Part shown: positions 52,101 to 60,531 of the stretch, piece after piece
Layout of the letters: every line of letters starts with the position of its first letter
Numbering within the stretch: the stretch's first letter is position 1
Assembly (NCBI RefSeq): GCF_036327775.1
Contig: NZ_CP109598.1
Location: forward strand, 1,054,001-1,118,000
Origin: Streptomyces sp. NBC_01498
Lineage (GTDB): Bacteria; Actinomycetota; Actinomycetes; Streptomycetales; Streptomycetaceae
DNA: 64,000 bases
Reading direction: 5' to 3'
Notes under the pieces: model-generated
The model's database searches: none
The model's input: only the letters and a program-made list of their open reading frames with translations
Told to the model about the DNA's origin: nothing
Position numbers and translations under genes: made by a program

Positions 52101-52307
52101 GATCGCAGCGGTGATGTGGTGGTACGGCTCTACGAGTCGGCGGGCGGGCGCGCCTCGGGCACGCTGCGCACCGGCTTCCCCGTTGTCCAGGCCCGGGTGA
52201 CGGACCTGCTGGAGCGTCCGCTGCACGAGGCGGGGACGGGGGCGGACGGACTGCGGGTCTCGCTGCGGCCGTTCCAGATCCTGACGCTGCGGTTCACCCC
52301 GGCGTAG
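49200..52307 (+). CDS. Alpha-mannosidase, GH38
   Basis: 1035 residues, cytoplasmic (no signal peptide). An N-terminal jelly-roll region precedes the GH38 catalytic barrel: zinc ligands His and Asp in [18 protein letters not shown] near 260-275, the nucleophile Asp in [13 protein letters not shown] near 370, [20 protein letters not shown] near 405 and [16 protein letters not shown] near 575 (further zinc His). The C-terminal 430 residues are the beta-sandwich domains usual to the family. It releases alpha-mannose from oligosaccharides taken up or recycled. GAGGAG precedes the ATG. No transport genes stand beside it. Confidence 0.94.
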   Translation: [1035 protein letters not shown]

Positions 52308-52327
52308 CCCCGGGGCGGGCGGAGGGG

Positions 52328-54076
52328 TCAGGGGCGCGGCAGGTTCCGCAGGTTGGAGCGGGCCATCTGCACCATCCGGCCCACCCCTCCGTCCAGCACC
52401 ATCTTCCCGGCGGAGAGCGCGAAGCCCTGCACCATGTCGGCGCGGATCTTCGGCGGGATGGACAGGGCGTGGGGGTCGGTGACCACGTCCACCAGGGCCG
52501 GTCCCGGGTGCCGGAAGGCGTCCTTGAGGGCGCCCGCGAGATGTTTCGGCTTCTCCACCCGGACGCCGAAAGCCCCGGCGGCGCGGGCGACGGCGGCGAA
52601 GTCGGGGTTGCGGTTGGTGGTGCCGTACGCCGGCAGACCGGCCACCATCATCTCCAACTCGACCATCCCCAGGGCGGAGTTGTCGAACAGCACGATCTTG
52701 ACCGGCAGGTCGTACTGGACGAGGGTGAGGAAGTCGCCCATCAGCATGGCGAATCCGCCGTCGCCCGACATCGAGACGACCTGCCGCTCCCGGTCGGTGA
52801 ACTGCGCGCCGATCGCCTGCGGCAGGGCGTTGGCCATCGAGCCGTGGCTGAACGAACCGATCACCCGGCGCCGCCCGTTGGGCGTCAGATAGCGGGCGGC
52901 CCAGACGTTGCACATGCCGGTGTCGACGGTGAACACGGCGTCGTCGTCGGCCAGTTCGTCCAGCACGGACGCCACGTACTCCGGGTGGATCGGGACGTGC
53001 TTGTCGACCTTGCGGGTGTACGCCCCGACCACGCCCTCCAGCGCGTCGGCGTGCTTCTTCAGCATCCGGTCCAGGAAGCGGCGGTCGTGCTTGGCCCGGA
53101 CGCGCGGAGTGATACAGCGCAGCGTCTCCCGTACGTCGCCCCACACCGCCAGCTCCAACTGCGCGCGCCGTCCGAGGCGTTCGGGCCGGATGTCGACCTG
53201 TGCGATCTTCACGTCGGAGCCGTCCGGCAGGAAGGCGTGGTACGGGAAGTCGGTGCCGAGCAGGAGGAGCAGCTCGCACTCGTGGGTGGCCTCGTACGCG
53301 GCGCCGTAACCGAGCAGCCCGCTCATGCCGACGTCGAACTTGTTGTCGTACTGAATCCACTCCTTGCCGCGCAGGGCGTGGCCGATCGGCGACTTGATCC
53401 GCTCGGCGAACTCCATCACCTCGGCGTGCGCCCCGGCCGTCCCGCTGCCGCAGAAGAGGGTGACGCGCTCCGCCTCGTCGATGAGCCGGACCAGTTTGTC
53501 GATCTCCGGGTCGCCGGGGCGGGCCGTCGGCCGGGAGGTGACCAGGGCGTGCTCGGCCGCCTTCGCCGGGGCGGGCCGGGAGGCGATGTCGCCGGGCAGG
53601 GTGACCACGCTGACGCCGCCCCGGCCGACCGCGTGCTGGATGGCCGTCCGGACCAGCCGGGGCATCTGTTCGGGGCTGGAGATCATCTCGTTGTAGTGGC
53701 TGCACTCCTCGAACAGCCGCTCCGGGTGCGTCTCCTGGAAGAAGCCGAGGCCGATCTCGGCCGTGGGGATGTGCGAGGCGAGCGCCAGCACGGGGGCCAT
53801 GGAGCGGTGCGCGTCGTACAGCCCGTTGATCAGATGCAGATTGCCGGGGCCGCAGGAGCCCGCGCAGACGGCGAGCCGGCCGGTGATCTGGGCCTCGGCG
53901 CCGGCCGCGAAGGCCGCCGCCTCCTCGTGCCTGACCTGGACCCAGTCGACGGCCGCGTTGCGGCGGACGGCGTCCACCACGGGGTTGAGGCTGTCACCGA
54001 CGACTCCGTACATCCGCCGCACCCCCGCGCGGGCGAGGATGTCGACGAACTGCTCCGCCACGTTCTGCCTGGCCAT
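52328..54076 (-). CDS. poxB: Pyruvate dehydrogenase (quinone), PoxB-type TPP enzyme
   Basis: 582 residues: TPP-binding N-terminal domain with the activating Glu in VQVRHEEAAAFAAGAEA near 50, central FAD-type domain (ALRGKEWIQYDNKFDVGMSGLLGYGAAY near 240) and C-terminal TPP motif GDGGFAMLMGDFLTLVQYDLPVKIVLFDN near 430-460. Pyruvate oxidases of this group oxidise pyruvate to acetate and CO2 and feed electrons to menaquinone at the membrane. The convergent alpha-mannosidase gene ends 20 bases away. The region upstream of the ATG contains only GCGCC-rich sequence, so the ribosome binding site is weak. Confidence 0.92.
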   Translation of the reverse strand: MARQNVAEQFVDILARAGVRRMYGVVGDSLNPVVDAVRRNAAVDWVQVRHEEAAAFAAGAEAQITGRLAVCAGSCGPGNLHLINGLYDAHRSMAPVLALASHIPTAEIGLGFFQETHPERLFEECSHYNEMISSPEQMPRLVRTAIQHAVGRGGVSVVTLPGDIASRPAPAKAAEHALVTSRPTARPGDPEIDKLVRLIDEAERVTLFCGSGTAGAHAEVMEFAERIKSPIGHALRGKEWIQYDNKFDVGMSGLLGYGAAYEATHECELLLLLGTDFPYHAFLPDGSDVKIAQVDIRPERLGRRAQLELAVWGDVRETLRCITPRVRAKHDRRFLDRMLKKHADALEGVVGAYTRKVDKHVPIHPEYVASVLDELADDDAVFTVDTGMCNVWAARYLTPNGRRRVIGSFSHGSMANALPQAIGAQFTDRERQVVSMSGDGGFAMLMGDFLTLVQYDLPVKIVLFDNSALGMVELEMMVAGLPAYGTTNRNPDFAAVARAAGAFGVRVEKPKHLAGALKDAFRHPGPALVDVVTDPHALSIPPKIRADMVQGFALSAGKMVLDGGVGRMVQMARSNLRNLPRP

Positions 54077-54171
54077 GGAGGCGCGCCCTTCCGGTCTCCG
54101 GCGGTCCGGGCGGACCCGTCCCGGGGCGCCCCGTCCGGCGCCCGCTGTCCATCAACCCACGCGCCGGGCGC

Positions 54172-55686
54172 TCACGCCTCCCAGACGCCGACGGCCGTGC
54201 GGTCGTCGGCGTACCCCTTGACCCGCAGTCCGACGTCCGACAGATAGCCGGCCAGCCCCGGCGGGCCGCCGGAGGCCCAGCGCCCGGCCAGTTCCGCGCC
54301 GAGGGCCGGGACCCCGCGCAGGGGCTCGGCGAGCCCGGAACTGGTCAGCAGGAGCGTGTCGCCCGGACGGGCCACCGAGGCGCGGAAACGGAACGGCTCG
54401 GGGGGCGGCGGGACGGGGTCCTCGACGACCGGCCCCGGCGGCTTGGTGATCTCCAGGTCCATGGTGAGCCGGTCGCCCTCGGGGGTTTGTTCGGTGGGGG
54501 CGTCGGGGGGCGCGGAGCCGAAGCCGAGGACCGGTGCGCCCCGGACGGCGGAGGGATCGGGGAGCACCGGCTCCAGGTCCTGCCAGGCGCCGTCCCGCAG
54601 CCGGAAGAGTCCGCCGCCGCCGACACCGAAGAAGACCCGGGTCCGGCAGCCGGGGTCGGCGGGGAGCAGCAGACAGCGCAGGCTCGCGGTGTAGTCGTCG
54701 GGGTCGCGGCCCAACTCGGCGGCGTGGGTGCGGAGTTTGCCGTACGTACGGTCGGTGAGCCGGTGCAGACCGGATTTCAGGTCGCCTCGGCGGCCGGCTC
54801 TTATGTCCTCGGAGAGGCGGCTGTGGCTGCGGCCGACGGCGCCGCCGATCCACCGGCACGCGTCGGCGGCGGAGAGGTGGGCGCCCTCGGTGGCGCGGGC
54901 GCCGGTGGCCACGGCGACCAGCACGAGGGCGCCGGGGCCGGTGCCGAAGCGGGCGGTGAGCAGGGCGTCCCGGCGCGGTTCGCCCCGGTGGCGGGCCGCG
55001 TCGCCGCGCAGGGAGGCGGCGCGGAGCGTGTATGTGCCGTACTCGGCGCCGTCGAGCACGGTGTCGGCGACGAGCTGGTCGAGCGCGCCGGGTTCGGCGG
55101 CGGGCAGGGCCGTGGGTTCGGCGGCGTAACCGGGCGGGCTGTCGCCGACGTGGCCGGGGTGCGGGGCGGGGTGGGGCGCCGGGGGCCGGGCCGGGTTCGG
55201 CGGTGGTTCGTGGGAGGTGCGCGGGTCGCGGGGCACGGCCGTCCCTGTCGGGTCGTGGGCGGTGGGGTCGAAGGCGGCGGGGGGCGGCTCCCAGGGCGCC
55301 CGTGGCCGGGGCGCGAGCGGGGCGGGGGCCACGGGGGTCGGGGGCGGAGGGGGCGCGGCGGTCGGCGGGGGCTCGGGAACGGGCATCACCGGGTGGGCGC
55401 CGTGCGCCTCCCACCAGCCCGGGGGCGGGGAGACGGGCCGGTCCGCCACCTCCTCGTCGGTGGAGTCGTCCTCGTCCTCGTCGGTCACGTCGATGGCGTC
55501 GACGGCCTGGTCGTAGCGCCGGGGCGGGGGCGCGGCCCGGCCGCCGAGGGTGTCCGTGGCCGAGTCGAAGCGGTCGTCGACCGTGTCCTCCGGCGGCCCG
55601 GCCGGACCCGTGTCGCGTGCGGACGCGTCGTACAGCCGTCCCCACCAGTCGTCGGCGGTGGCGGGCGGGTCCCCCTGCTGGCTCAT
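54172..55686 (-). CDS. Degenerate PP2C-type phosphatase domain protein
   Basis: 504 residues. The first 220 are acidic then Pro-rich and probably disordered; the C-terminal 280 follow the PP2C fold (LVADTVLDGAEYGTYTLRAASLRGDAARHRGEPRRDALLTARFG, later PGDTLLLTSSGLAEPLRGV and YADDRTAVGVWEA). The metal-binding DGHGG-type motif is replaced by VAVATGARATEGAH, so at least one catalytic Asp is missing; TSSGL stands where TDGL is usual. The last ADD pair is kept. It may be a pseudo-phosphatase regulator. AGGAGC precedes the ATG at 55684-55686. Confidence 0.78.
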   Translation of the reverse strand: MSQQGDPPATADDWWGRLYDASARDTGPAGPPEDTVDDRFDSATDTLGGRAAPPPRRYDQAVDAIDVTDEDEDDSTDEEVADRPVSPPPGWWEAHGAHPVMPVPEPPPTAAPPPPPTPVAPAPLAPRPRAPWEPPPAAFDPTAHDPTGTAVPRDPRTSHEPPPNPARPPAPHPAPHPGHVGDSPPGYAAEPTALPAAEPGALDQLVADTVLDGAEYGTYTLRAASLRGDAARHRGEPRRDALLTARFGTGPGALVLVAVATGARATEGAHLSAADACRWIGGAVGRSHSRLSEDIRAGRRGDLKSGLHRLTDRTYGKLRTHAAELGRDPDDYTASLRCLLLPADPGCRTRVFFGVGGGGLFRLRDGAWQDLEPVLPDPSAVRGAPVLGFGSAPPDAPTEQTPEGDRLTMDLEITKPPGPVVEDPVPPPPEPFRFRASVARPGDTLLLTSSGLAEPLRGVPALGAELAGRWASGGPPGLAGYLSDVGLRVKGYADDRTAVGVWEA

Positions 55687-56169
55687 GCTCCTATTGTCGA
55701 CCGCGCGGGGCGTCAGAAAACGGGGCACCCGCAAAAAGAAGAGACACGGCGCGAAGCCGCCGCCGGGCCCGCGAACCGAGTCCGCCGGGCGACCCCACCC
55801 CCCACGGGAAGGACGCCCGGCGGACGTTCGGCTGGCCGGGGCGCGCCGGGCGCGCCGACCAGGATCCGGGGCCGGGTCCCGGCCGGAAACGGTCGGGGAC
55901 CCTCGTACATCGACCGTACGCCGTTTCGCTTCGCAGCGACTCGTCGGGGTTCGGCGGGTACGTCCGGGTCATCAGCTTATCCGGCCAACCGGGTGGGCTC
56001 GCACGAATACCCCTGAGGCATATCTTTGCGGTCTGTTGATCAGGCAATGTCACCACATTGGCAGAGTGACGCGTGATACAGGGATGATGTCGGCGGCGGG
56101 TTTACGCCGTGGCCGGTATCCGCCACGAACCGCTGGTGGGAACGGCTACGTCCGGGGAGGGGTACAGGG
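55687..56169. other. 483-base divergent intergenic region
   Basis: Between the PP2C-like gene and the TrmB-LuxR gene. AT-richer from about 55970 to 56100, with GTCAC...GTGAC half-sites around 56047-56071; presumably both promoters. No gene seen. Confidence 0.5.
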
Positions 56170-57180
56170 GTGCTGGGAGCGATAGGTCTCGACGAGAGAC
56201 AGGAGTCGGCGTACCGCGCGCTGGTGGCGCTCGGCGCGGCCGAGGCGGCCGATCTGGCGCATCGGCTCGCGCTGCCGGAGCGGGACACCGAACGCGCGCT
56301 GCGACGGCTGGAACAGCAGGGGCTGGCCGCGCAGTCGTCCTCCCGTACGGGGCGCTGGGTGGCCGCGCCGCCGGCGGTGGCGCTGGGCGCGCTGCTCACC
56401 CAGCAGCGGCACGAGCTGGAGCGGGCAGAGCTGGCCGCCGTCCTCCTCGCGGAGGAGTACCGCGCCGAGTCGGCGGGGCCCGCCGTGCACGACCTGGTGG
56501 AGGTGGTGACGGGCGCCGGCGCCGTGGCGCACCGTTTCCACCAGCTCCAGCTCGGCGCGACGGAGGAGGTCCGCGCGCTGGTCACCGGGCGGCCGGTGGT
56601 GGTGGCGGGGGCGGAGAACGAGTCCGAGGAACGGGTCGTGACACGCGGTGTCCGCTACCGCGTGGTGATCGAGCGCGCGGTGCTGTCGCTGCCGGACGGG
56701 ATCGCCGAGCTGTCGGCGGCGCTCGGCCGCGACGAACAGGTACGGGTGGTCGACCGGGTGCCGACGAAGCTGATGATCGCCGACCGGACCCTCGCGATGG
56801 TGCCGCTGACCGGGGGCGAGGCGGAGCCCGCGGCGCTGGTCGTGCACGCGAGCGGGCTGCTGGAGTCGCTGTCGGGGCTGTTCGAGGCGGTCTGGCGGGA
56901 CGCGCTTCCACTGCGTCTGGTGCCGGGCGGGGCGCGCCGGGACGAGGTGACGGTGGCCGAGGAGGCGGGCGGGGGGCCGGGCGAGACCGATCTGGAGGTG
57001 CTCTCGCTGCTGCTCGCCGGGATGACGGACGCGAGCGTCGCCAAACAGCTGGACCTGGGGCTGCGCACCGTACAGCGGCGGGTGAAGGCGCTCATGGAGC
57101 TGGCGGGTGTGACCACGCGGCTCCAGCTGGGGTGGCACGCGTACGAGAAGGGCTGGGTGGCCCGCGCCGCACGGCGGTGA
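56170..57180 (+). CDS. Hybrid regulator with TrmB-like N-terminus and LuxR C-terminus
   Basis: 336 residues. The N-terminal 75 form a TrmB/MarR-like winged helix (IGLDERQESAYRALVALGAAEAADLAHRLALPERDTERALRRLEQQGL), the middle is a TrmB-type sensor-like domain, and the last 60 residues are a LuxR helix-turn-helix (LEVLSLLLAGMTDASVAKQLDLGLRTVQRRVKALMELAG). Such two-DNA-binding-domain regulators are frequent in Streptomyces, often near secondary-metabolite or membrane genes; its targets are unknown. GTG 56170 has GGGGAGGGG upstream. Confidence 0.85.
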   Translation: MLGAIGLDERQESAYRALVALGAAEAADLAHRLALPERDTERALRRLEQQGLAAQSSSRTGRWVAAPPAVALGALLTQQRHELERAELAAVLLAEEYRAESAGPAVHDLVEVVTGAGAVAHRFHQLQLGATEEVRALVTGRPVVVAGAENESEERVVTRGVRYRVVIERAVLSLPDGIAELSAALGRDEQVRVVDRVPTKLMIADRTLAMVPLTGGEAEPAALVVHASGLLESLSGLFEAVWRDALPLRLVPGGARRDEVTVAEEAGGGPGETDLEVLSLLLAGMTDASVAKQLDLGLRTVQRRVKALMELAGVTTRLQLGWHAYEKGWVARAARR

Positions 57181-57397
57181 GTCCGTCCCGGGGAGCCCGC
57201 GCGGTCCCGTCGGTGTCCGTACGCGGACGGGTGGGCGACCGGTACGCGATCCGTCGTGTCCACCGGCCCCGCGCGCGGTCCCGTCCGGGCGGGCCGGCGC
57301 GCGGCCGGGTGTCCGGTGGTCCCCGGTGTGGGTCCCCCGGGCAGGCAGGCCGGCTGCCCCGCGTGCCGCGCCGGGCGGTGTCCGGCACTCTGGGCAG

Positions 57398-57880
57398 ATG
57401 GACGTGGGGCAGCTCGTGCTGGTGTGCCTGGTGATACTGCTGGGCGTCATCGGCGTACTGATCCCCGGAGTGCCGGGGCCCGCCATCGTCTGGGCCGCGG
57501 TGGTCTGGTGGGCCCTGAGCGACACCTCGGCCCTCGCCTGGGGCGTACTGATCGGGTCCACGGCGGTGCTGCTGCTCAGCCAGGCGCTCCGACCGCTGCT
57601 GCCGTCGCGGCGGACCCGCCCGAGCGGTATCCGGCGGCGCACGCTGCTGGCCGGGGGGCTCACGGGAATCGTGGGGTTCTTCGTCCTGCCGGTGGTGGGC
57701 GTGGTCCCGGGTTTCGTCGGCGGGATCTACGCGGTCGAGCGGGTCCGGCTGGGCAGCCACCGGGACGGCTGGGCGTCGACCCGCGCGGTGATGCGGTCGG
57801 CGGGGTATCCGGTGCTGGTGGAGCTGTCCTGCTGTCTGCTGGTGCTGGGCGCCTGGCTGGGCGCGACGCTCTGGGGCTGA
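57398..57880 (+). CDS. DUF456 membrane protein
   Basis: 160 residues with four or more hydrophobic segments, beginning MDVGQLVLVCLVILLGVIGVLIPGVPGPAIVWAAV and ending with the LVELSCCLLVLGAWLGATLWG helix; the Gly/Pro-rich GVLIPGVPG and FVLPVVGVVPGFVGGIY repeats are the DUF456 mark. Function of the family is unknown. There is no ribosome binding site; CACTCT six bases before the ATG may make it leaderless. Confidence 0.82.
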   Translation: MDVGQLVLVCLVILLGVIGVLIPGVPGPAIVWAAVVWWALSDTSALAWGVLIGSTAVLLLSQALRPLLPSRRTRPSGIRRRTLLAGGLTGIVGFFVLPVVGVVPGFVGGIYAVERVRLGSHRDGWASTRAVMRSAGYPVLVELSCCLLVLGAWLGATLWG

Positions 57881-57923
57881 CGGAACCCACCGGGCCGAGG
57901 GTGCCGGCGCGTACGGCGAGGCC

Positions 57924-57958
57924 GGCCGGTGACCGGTCGGTGGGACCGGTCACCGGCC
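57924..57958. terminator. Bidirectional terminator
   Basis: Perfect 15-bp stem (57924-57938 with 57944-57958) and five-base loop between the convergent DUF456 and M23 genes. Confidence 0.88.
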
Positions 57959-57965
57959 GCGCCGG

Positions 57966-58799
57966 TCAGCAGAGCGGCACTCCGGGGAGCTGGGCCGCCG
58001 GATGGTCGATGTAGATGTTGGAGACGAAGCCGCCCTGGTCGCGCAGCTTGCTCCACCAGTTGTTCGAGTAACCCTCGGCGTTCACCGTGTCGCCCTGCTT
58101 CTGGCACACGACATGGACACTGGTGGGTCCGGCCAGCCGGGTCACGAGCGCGGCGCCGAGCCGGGCGTCGGCGCGTACGGCGACATCGGTGCCCCAGGTC
58201 CGGAAGGGCGTTCCGCCGCCTCCGCCGCCGCAGCCGTTGTCGCCGGTGAGGAAGGACTGGTTGTAGCTGCCCGGGTAGGGAAGACCGGCGCCGTTGATGA
58301 CGATGTTCTGCCCGACGCCGTTCAGCAGCTGCTCGTAGTGCAGATGCGGGCCGGAGGAGTTGCCGGAGGAACCGGTGGTGCCGATCTGCTGGCCCTGGCC
58401 GACCTGCTGTCCGCTGGCCACCGAGAACGAGCCGAGGTGGAAGTAGTACGTCGTCCAGCCGCCGCCGTGGTCGATGGAGATGTAGTTGCCGGCGCCGCTC
58501 GGCTGGCTGTGCCGGGTCGCGGTGCCCGCGGCCGACGCGAGGGCCGGGGTGCCGTTGGTGGTGCCGCCGTCGGCGCGTACGAAGTCCAGCGCCCGGCGCA
58601 CCTCGGCGGAGTGGTGGCTGTAGGTCCACCGCTGGCCGCACGGGTAGGGGGCCTTGAACGTGGGGGCCGCCGCCGCGGATGCCGTGTCGGAGGAGCCCGC
58701 TTCGGCCGTTTCCGCCGCCGCGGCGGGTACCGTCAGGATCCCCGCGAGTACGAGGAGCGCACCGGCGAATGTGGTCGATAGGCGTCTGAGACGGGTCAC
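57966..58799 (-). CDS. Secreted M23 metallopeptidase with C-terminal SH3-like domain
   Basis: 277 residues. A signal peptide (LSTTFAGALLVLAGILTVPAAAA) is followed by a lysostaphin-type peptidase: zinc ligands in HHSAEVRRALDF near 75 and SGPHLHYEQ near 155, with TTYYFHLGSF between. The C-terminal 75 residues (FRTWGTDVAVRADARLGAALVTRLAG to GVPLC, with two Cys) form a bacterial SH3-like wall-binding module nearly matching the one on the divergent amidase. It cuts peptidoglycan cross-bridges. GTG 58797-58799 behind GGGAGC. Both hydrolases share a 337-base promoter region. Confidence 0.92.
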   Translation of the reverse strand: MTRLRRLSTTFAGALLVLAGILTVPAAAAETAEAGSSDTASAAAAPTFKAPYPCGQRWTYSHHSAEVRRALDFVRADGGTTNGTPALASAAGTATRHSQPSGAGNYISIDHGGGWTTYYFHLGSFSVASGQQVGQGQQIGTTGSSGNSSGPHLHYEQLLNGVGQNIVINGAGLPYPGSYNQSFLTGDNGCGGGGGGTPFRTWGTDVAVRADARLGAALVTRLAGPTSVHVVCQKQGDTVNAEGYSNNWWSKLRDQGGFVSNIYIDHPAAQLPGVPLC

Positions 58800-59136
58800 G
58801 AGTGCTCCCGGTTGTGGGGGGAAGCAGCGGGTCGGGCGGCGAGCCGCGACCACTGCGAGACCCGGCAAAAGGTAGCGACGGGCGGCTCCCGTCACAACGA
58901 CCGGGCGGCGCCTTTCGTCGGAGATGAAATGTCTTGCTCCTGACAAGTCCGCGCTCCACCATGGCGTCGGACGCCGTCCGTGCGGCAGAGTGCGTACCGC
59001 GTCGGCACCGTCCCCACTCGTGCACGCCGTCACAAGACACGGACGTACCACGGGAGTTGACTGCTCCTCACCCCGCCTTACCCCCACCTGTGCGCCGGGT
59101 CGCCGACCCGCGCACCAGAGAGCGGAGAGAACAACC
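58800..59136. other. Divergent promoter region of two cell-wall hydrolases
   Basis: 337 bases. I looked for the c-di-AMP riboswitch that often precedes wall hydrolases in Streptomyces and did not find its conserved elements. AT-richer bases near 58918-58945 are a possible promoter. Otherwise nothing is recognised. Confidence 0.5.
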
Positions 59137-60531
59137 ATGACTCTGATGACTGGCTGGAGGCGCGGCCGGGCCGTGCTGCTCGGCACCGTCGTCGCCGCGT
59201 CGCTGGCCCTGACCGGCCAGCCGGCGACCGCCGCCCCCTACCCCGGCGGCGAGGCCGCCCCCGACGCCGCGCCGGCCGCCATGAACACGGCGTTCGCCAA
59301 GGCCGCCGCCGCGTACGACGTCCCGCGTGACCTGCTCGTCGCGGTCGGATACGGCGAGACACACCTCGACGGTCACGGCGGCAGACCGAGCCAGGCCAAC
59401 GGCTACGGCGTGATGCACCTGGTCAGCCAGCCGGAGCACAAGACGCTGGAGCGGGCCGCGAAGCTCACCGGTGTCCCGGTCGCCACGCTGAAGAAGGACA
59501 CGGTGGCCAACATCCGCGGCGCCGCCGCCGTCCTGCGCGCCGAGGCCGACACGCAGGGCCTGGACGCCACCGGGCGCGACTCGCTCGCCGCGTGGTACCC
59601 GGTCGCCGCCGCGTACGGCGCCGCGGCCGACGACCGTACGGCGCGGCTGTACGCGGACGCCGCGTACGACCTGCTCAACAAGGGTCTACGCGCGCAGGTC
59701 GCCGGCAACGAGCAGGTGCTCGTCAAGGCCCGCAAGGTGACGCCGGACCGCGGCAAGTACGCGAAGATCGCCTCCGACTTCGGTGTGCTGAGCGACGACT
59801 ACCCGGCGGCCCTCTGGGTCCCGGCCAGCACCTCGAACTACCAGGCGGGCCGCACGTCGGCGATCAACAAGGTCGTCATCCATGTGACCCAGGGCTCGTA
59901 CGCCGGCTCCATCAGCTGGTTCCAGAACCCGGCCTCGCAGGTCAGCGCGCACTACGTGATCCGCTCGTCGGACGGCCAGGTCACCCAGACGGTGCGGGAC
60001 GCCAACACCGCCTGGCACGCGCGCTCGGCCAACGCCAGCTCCATCGGCATCGAGCACGAGGGCTACGTCGCGGATCCGTCGTGGTTCACCGACTCGATGT
60101 ACCGCTCGTCGGCCGCGCTGACCCGTCACCTCACCTCGAAGTACGGCATCCCGCGCACCCGCGCCGCGATCGTCGGCCACAGCGAGGTTCCGGGCAACGA
60201 CCACACCGACCCGGGTGCCAACTGGAACTGGACCTACTACATGTCGCTCGTCAACGGCGGCGGCGGCAACCCCGACCCGGGCGGCACGTCGTTCCCGACG
60301 TGGGGCACCGGTGTGAGCATCCGCAAGGAGGCCACCACCACCTCGGCGCAGGTCGCCAGCCTGGCGGGCCCGACCACGGTCAAGGTCCAGTGCCAGAAGC
60401 GCGGACAGCTCGTCAACTACCAGGGCTACAGCAACGACGCGTGGTCCTACCTGCCGGCCTACGGCGGCTACATCTCGAACATCTTCATCGACGTCTCGGA
60501 GCCGTGGCTGCCGGGCGTGCCCAACTGCTGA
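59137..60531 (+). CDS. Secreted N-acetylmuramoyl-L-alanine amidase with lysozyme-like and SH3-like domains
   Basis: 464 residues. Signal peptide 1-32; a lysozyme-like domain (about 45-155) with the putative catalytic Glu in VAVGYGETHLDGH (Glu74) and NGYGVMHLV; an Amidase_2 domain (about 215-370) with zinc-ligand His in VVIHVTQGS, Tyr/His region SAHYVIRSSDG, Glu in SIGIEHEGY and GHSEVPGNDHTDPG; then a linker and a 78-residue SH3-like module ending GVPNC. The module nearly duplicates that of the divergent M23 enzyme. GCGGAGAG precedes the ATG. Confidence 0.92.
   Translation: MTLMTGWRRGRAVLLGTVVAASLALTGQPATAAPYPGGEAAPDAAPAAMNTAFAKAAAAYDVPRDLLVAVGYGETHLDGHGGRPSQANGYGVMHLVSQPEHKTLERAAKLTGVPVATLKKDTVANIRGAAAVLRAEADTQGLDATGRDSLAAWYPVAAAYGAAADDRTARLYADAAYDLLNKGLRAQVAGNEQVLVKARKVTPDRGKYAKIASDFGVLSDDYPAALWVPASTSNYQAGRTSAINKVVIHVTQGSYAGSISWFQNPASQVSAHYVIRSSDGQVTQTVRDANTAWHARSANASSIGIEHEGYVADPSWFTDSMYRSSAALTRHLTSKYGIPRTRAAIVGHSEVPGNDHTDPGANWNWTYYMSLVNGGGGNPDPGGTSFPTWGTGVSIRKEATTTSAQVASLAGPTTVKVQCQKRGQLVNYQGYSNDAWSYLPAYGGYISNIFIDVSEPWLPGVPNC

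Noticed and set aside
48972..53705. A minus-strand open frame of more than 1500 codons opposite the alpha-mannosidase
   Set aside because: It is antisense to clear GH38 and PoxB genes, has His/Arg/Gly/Pro-rich unnatural composition and no ribosome binding site; long antisense frames are expected in high-GC DNA.
58800..59136. c-di-AMP (ydaO-type) riboswitch upstream of the wall hydrolases
   Set aside because: This class often precedes such genes in Streptomyces, but I could not find its conserved core in either direction.
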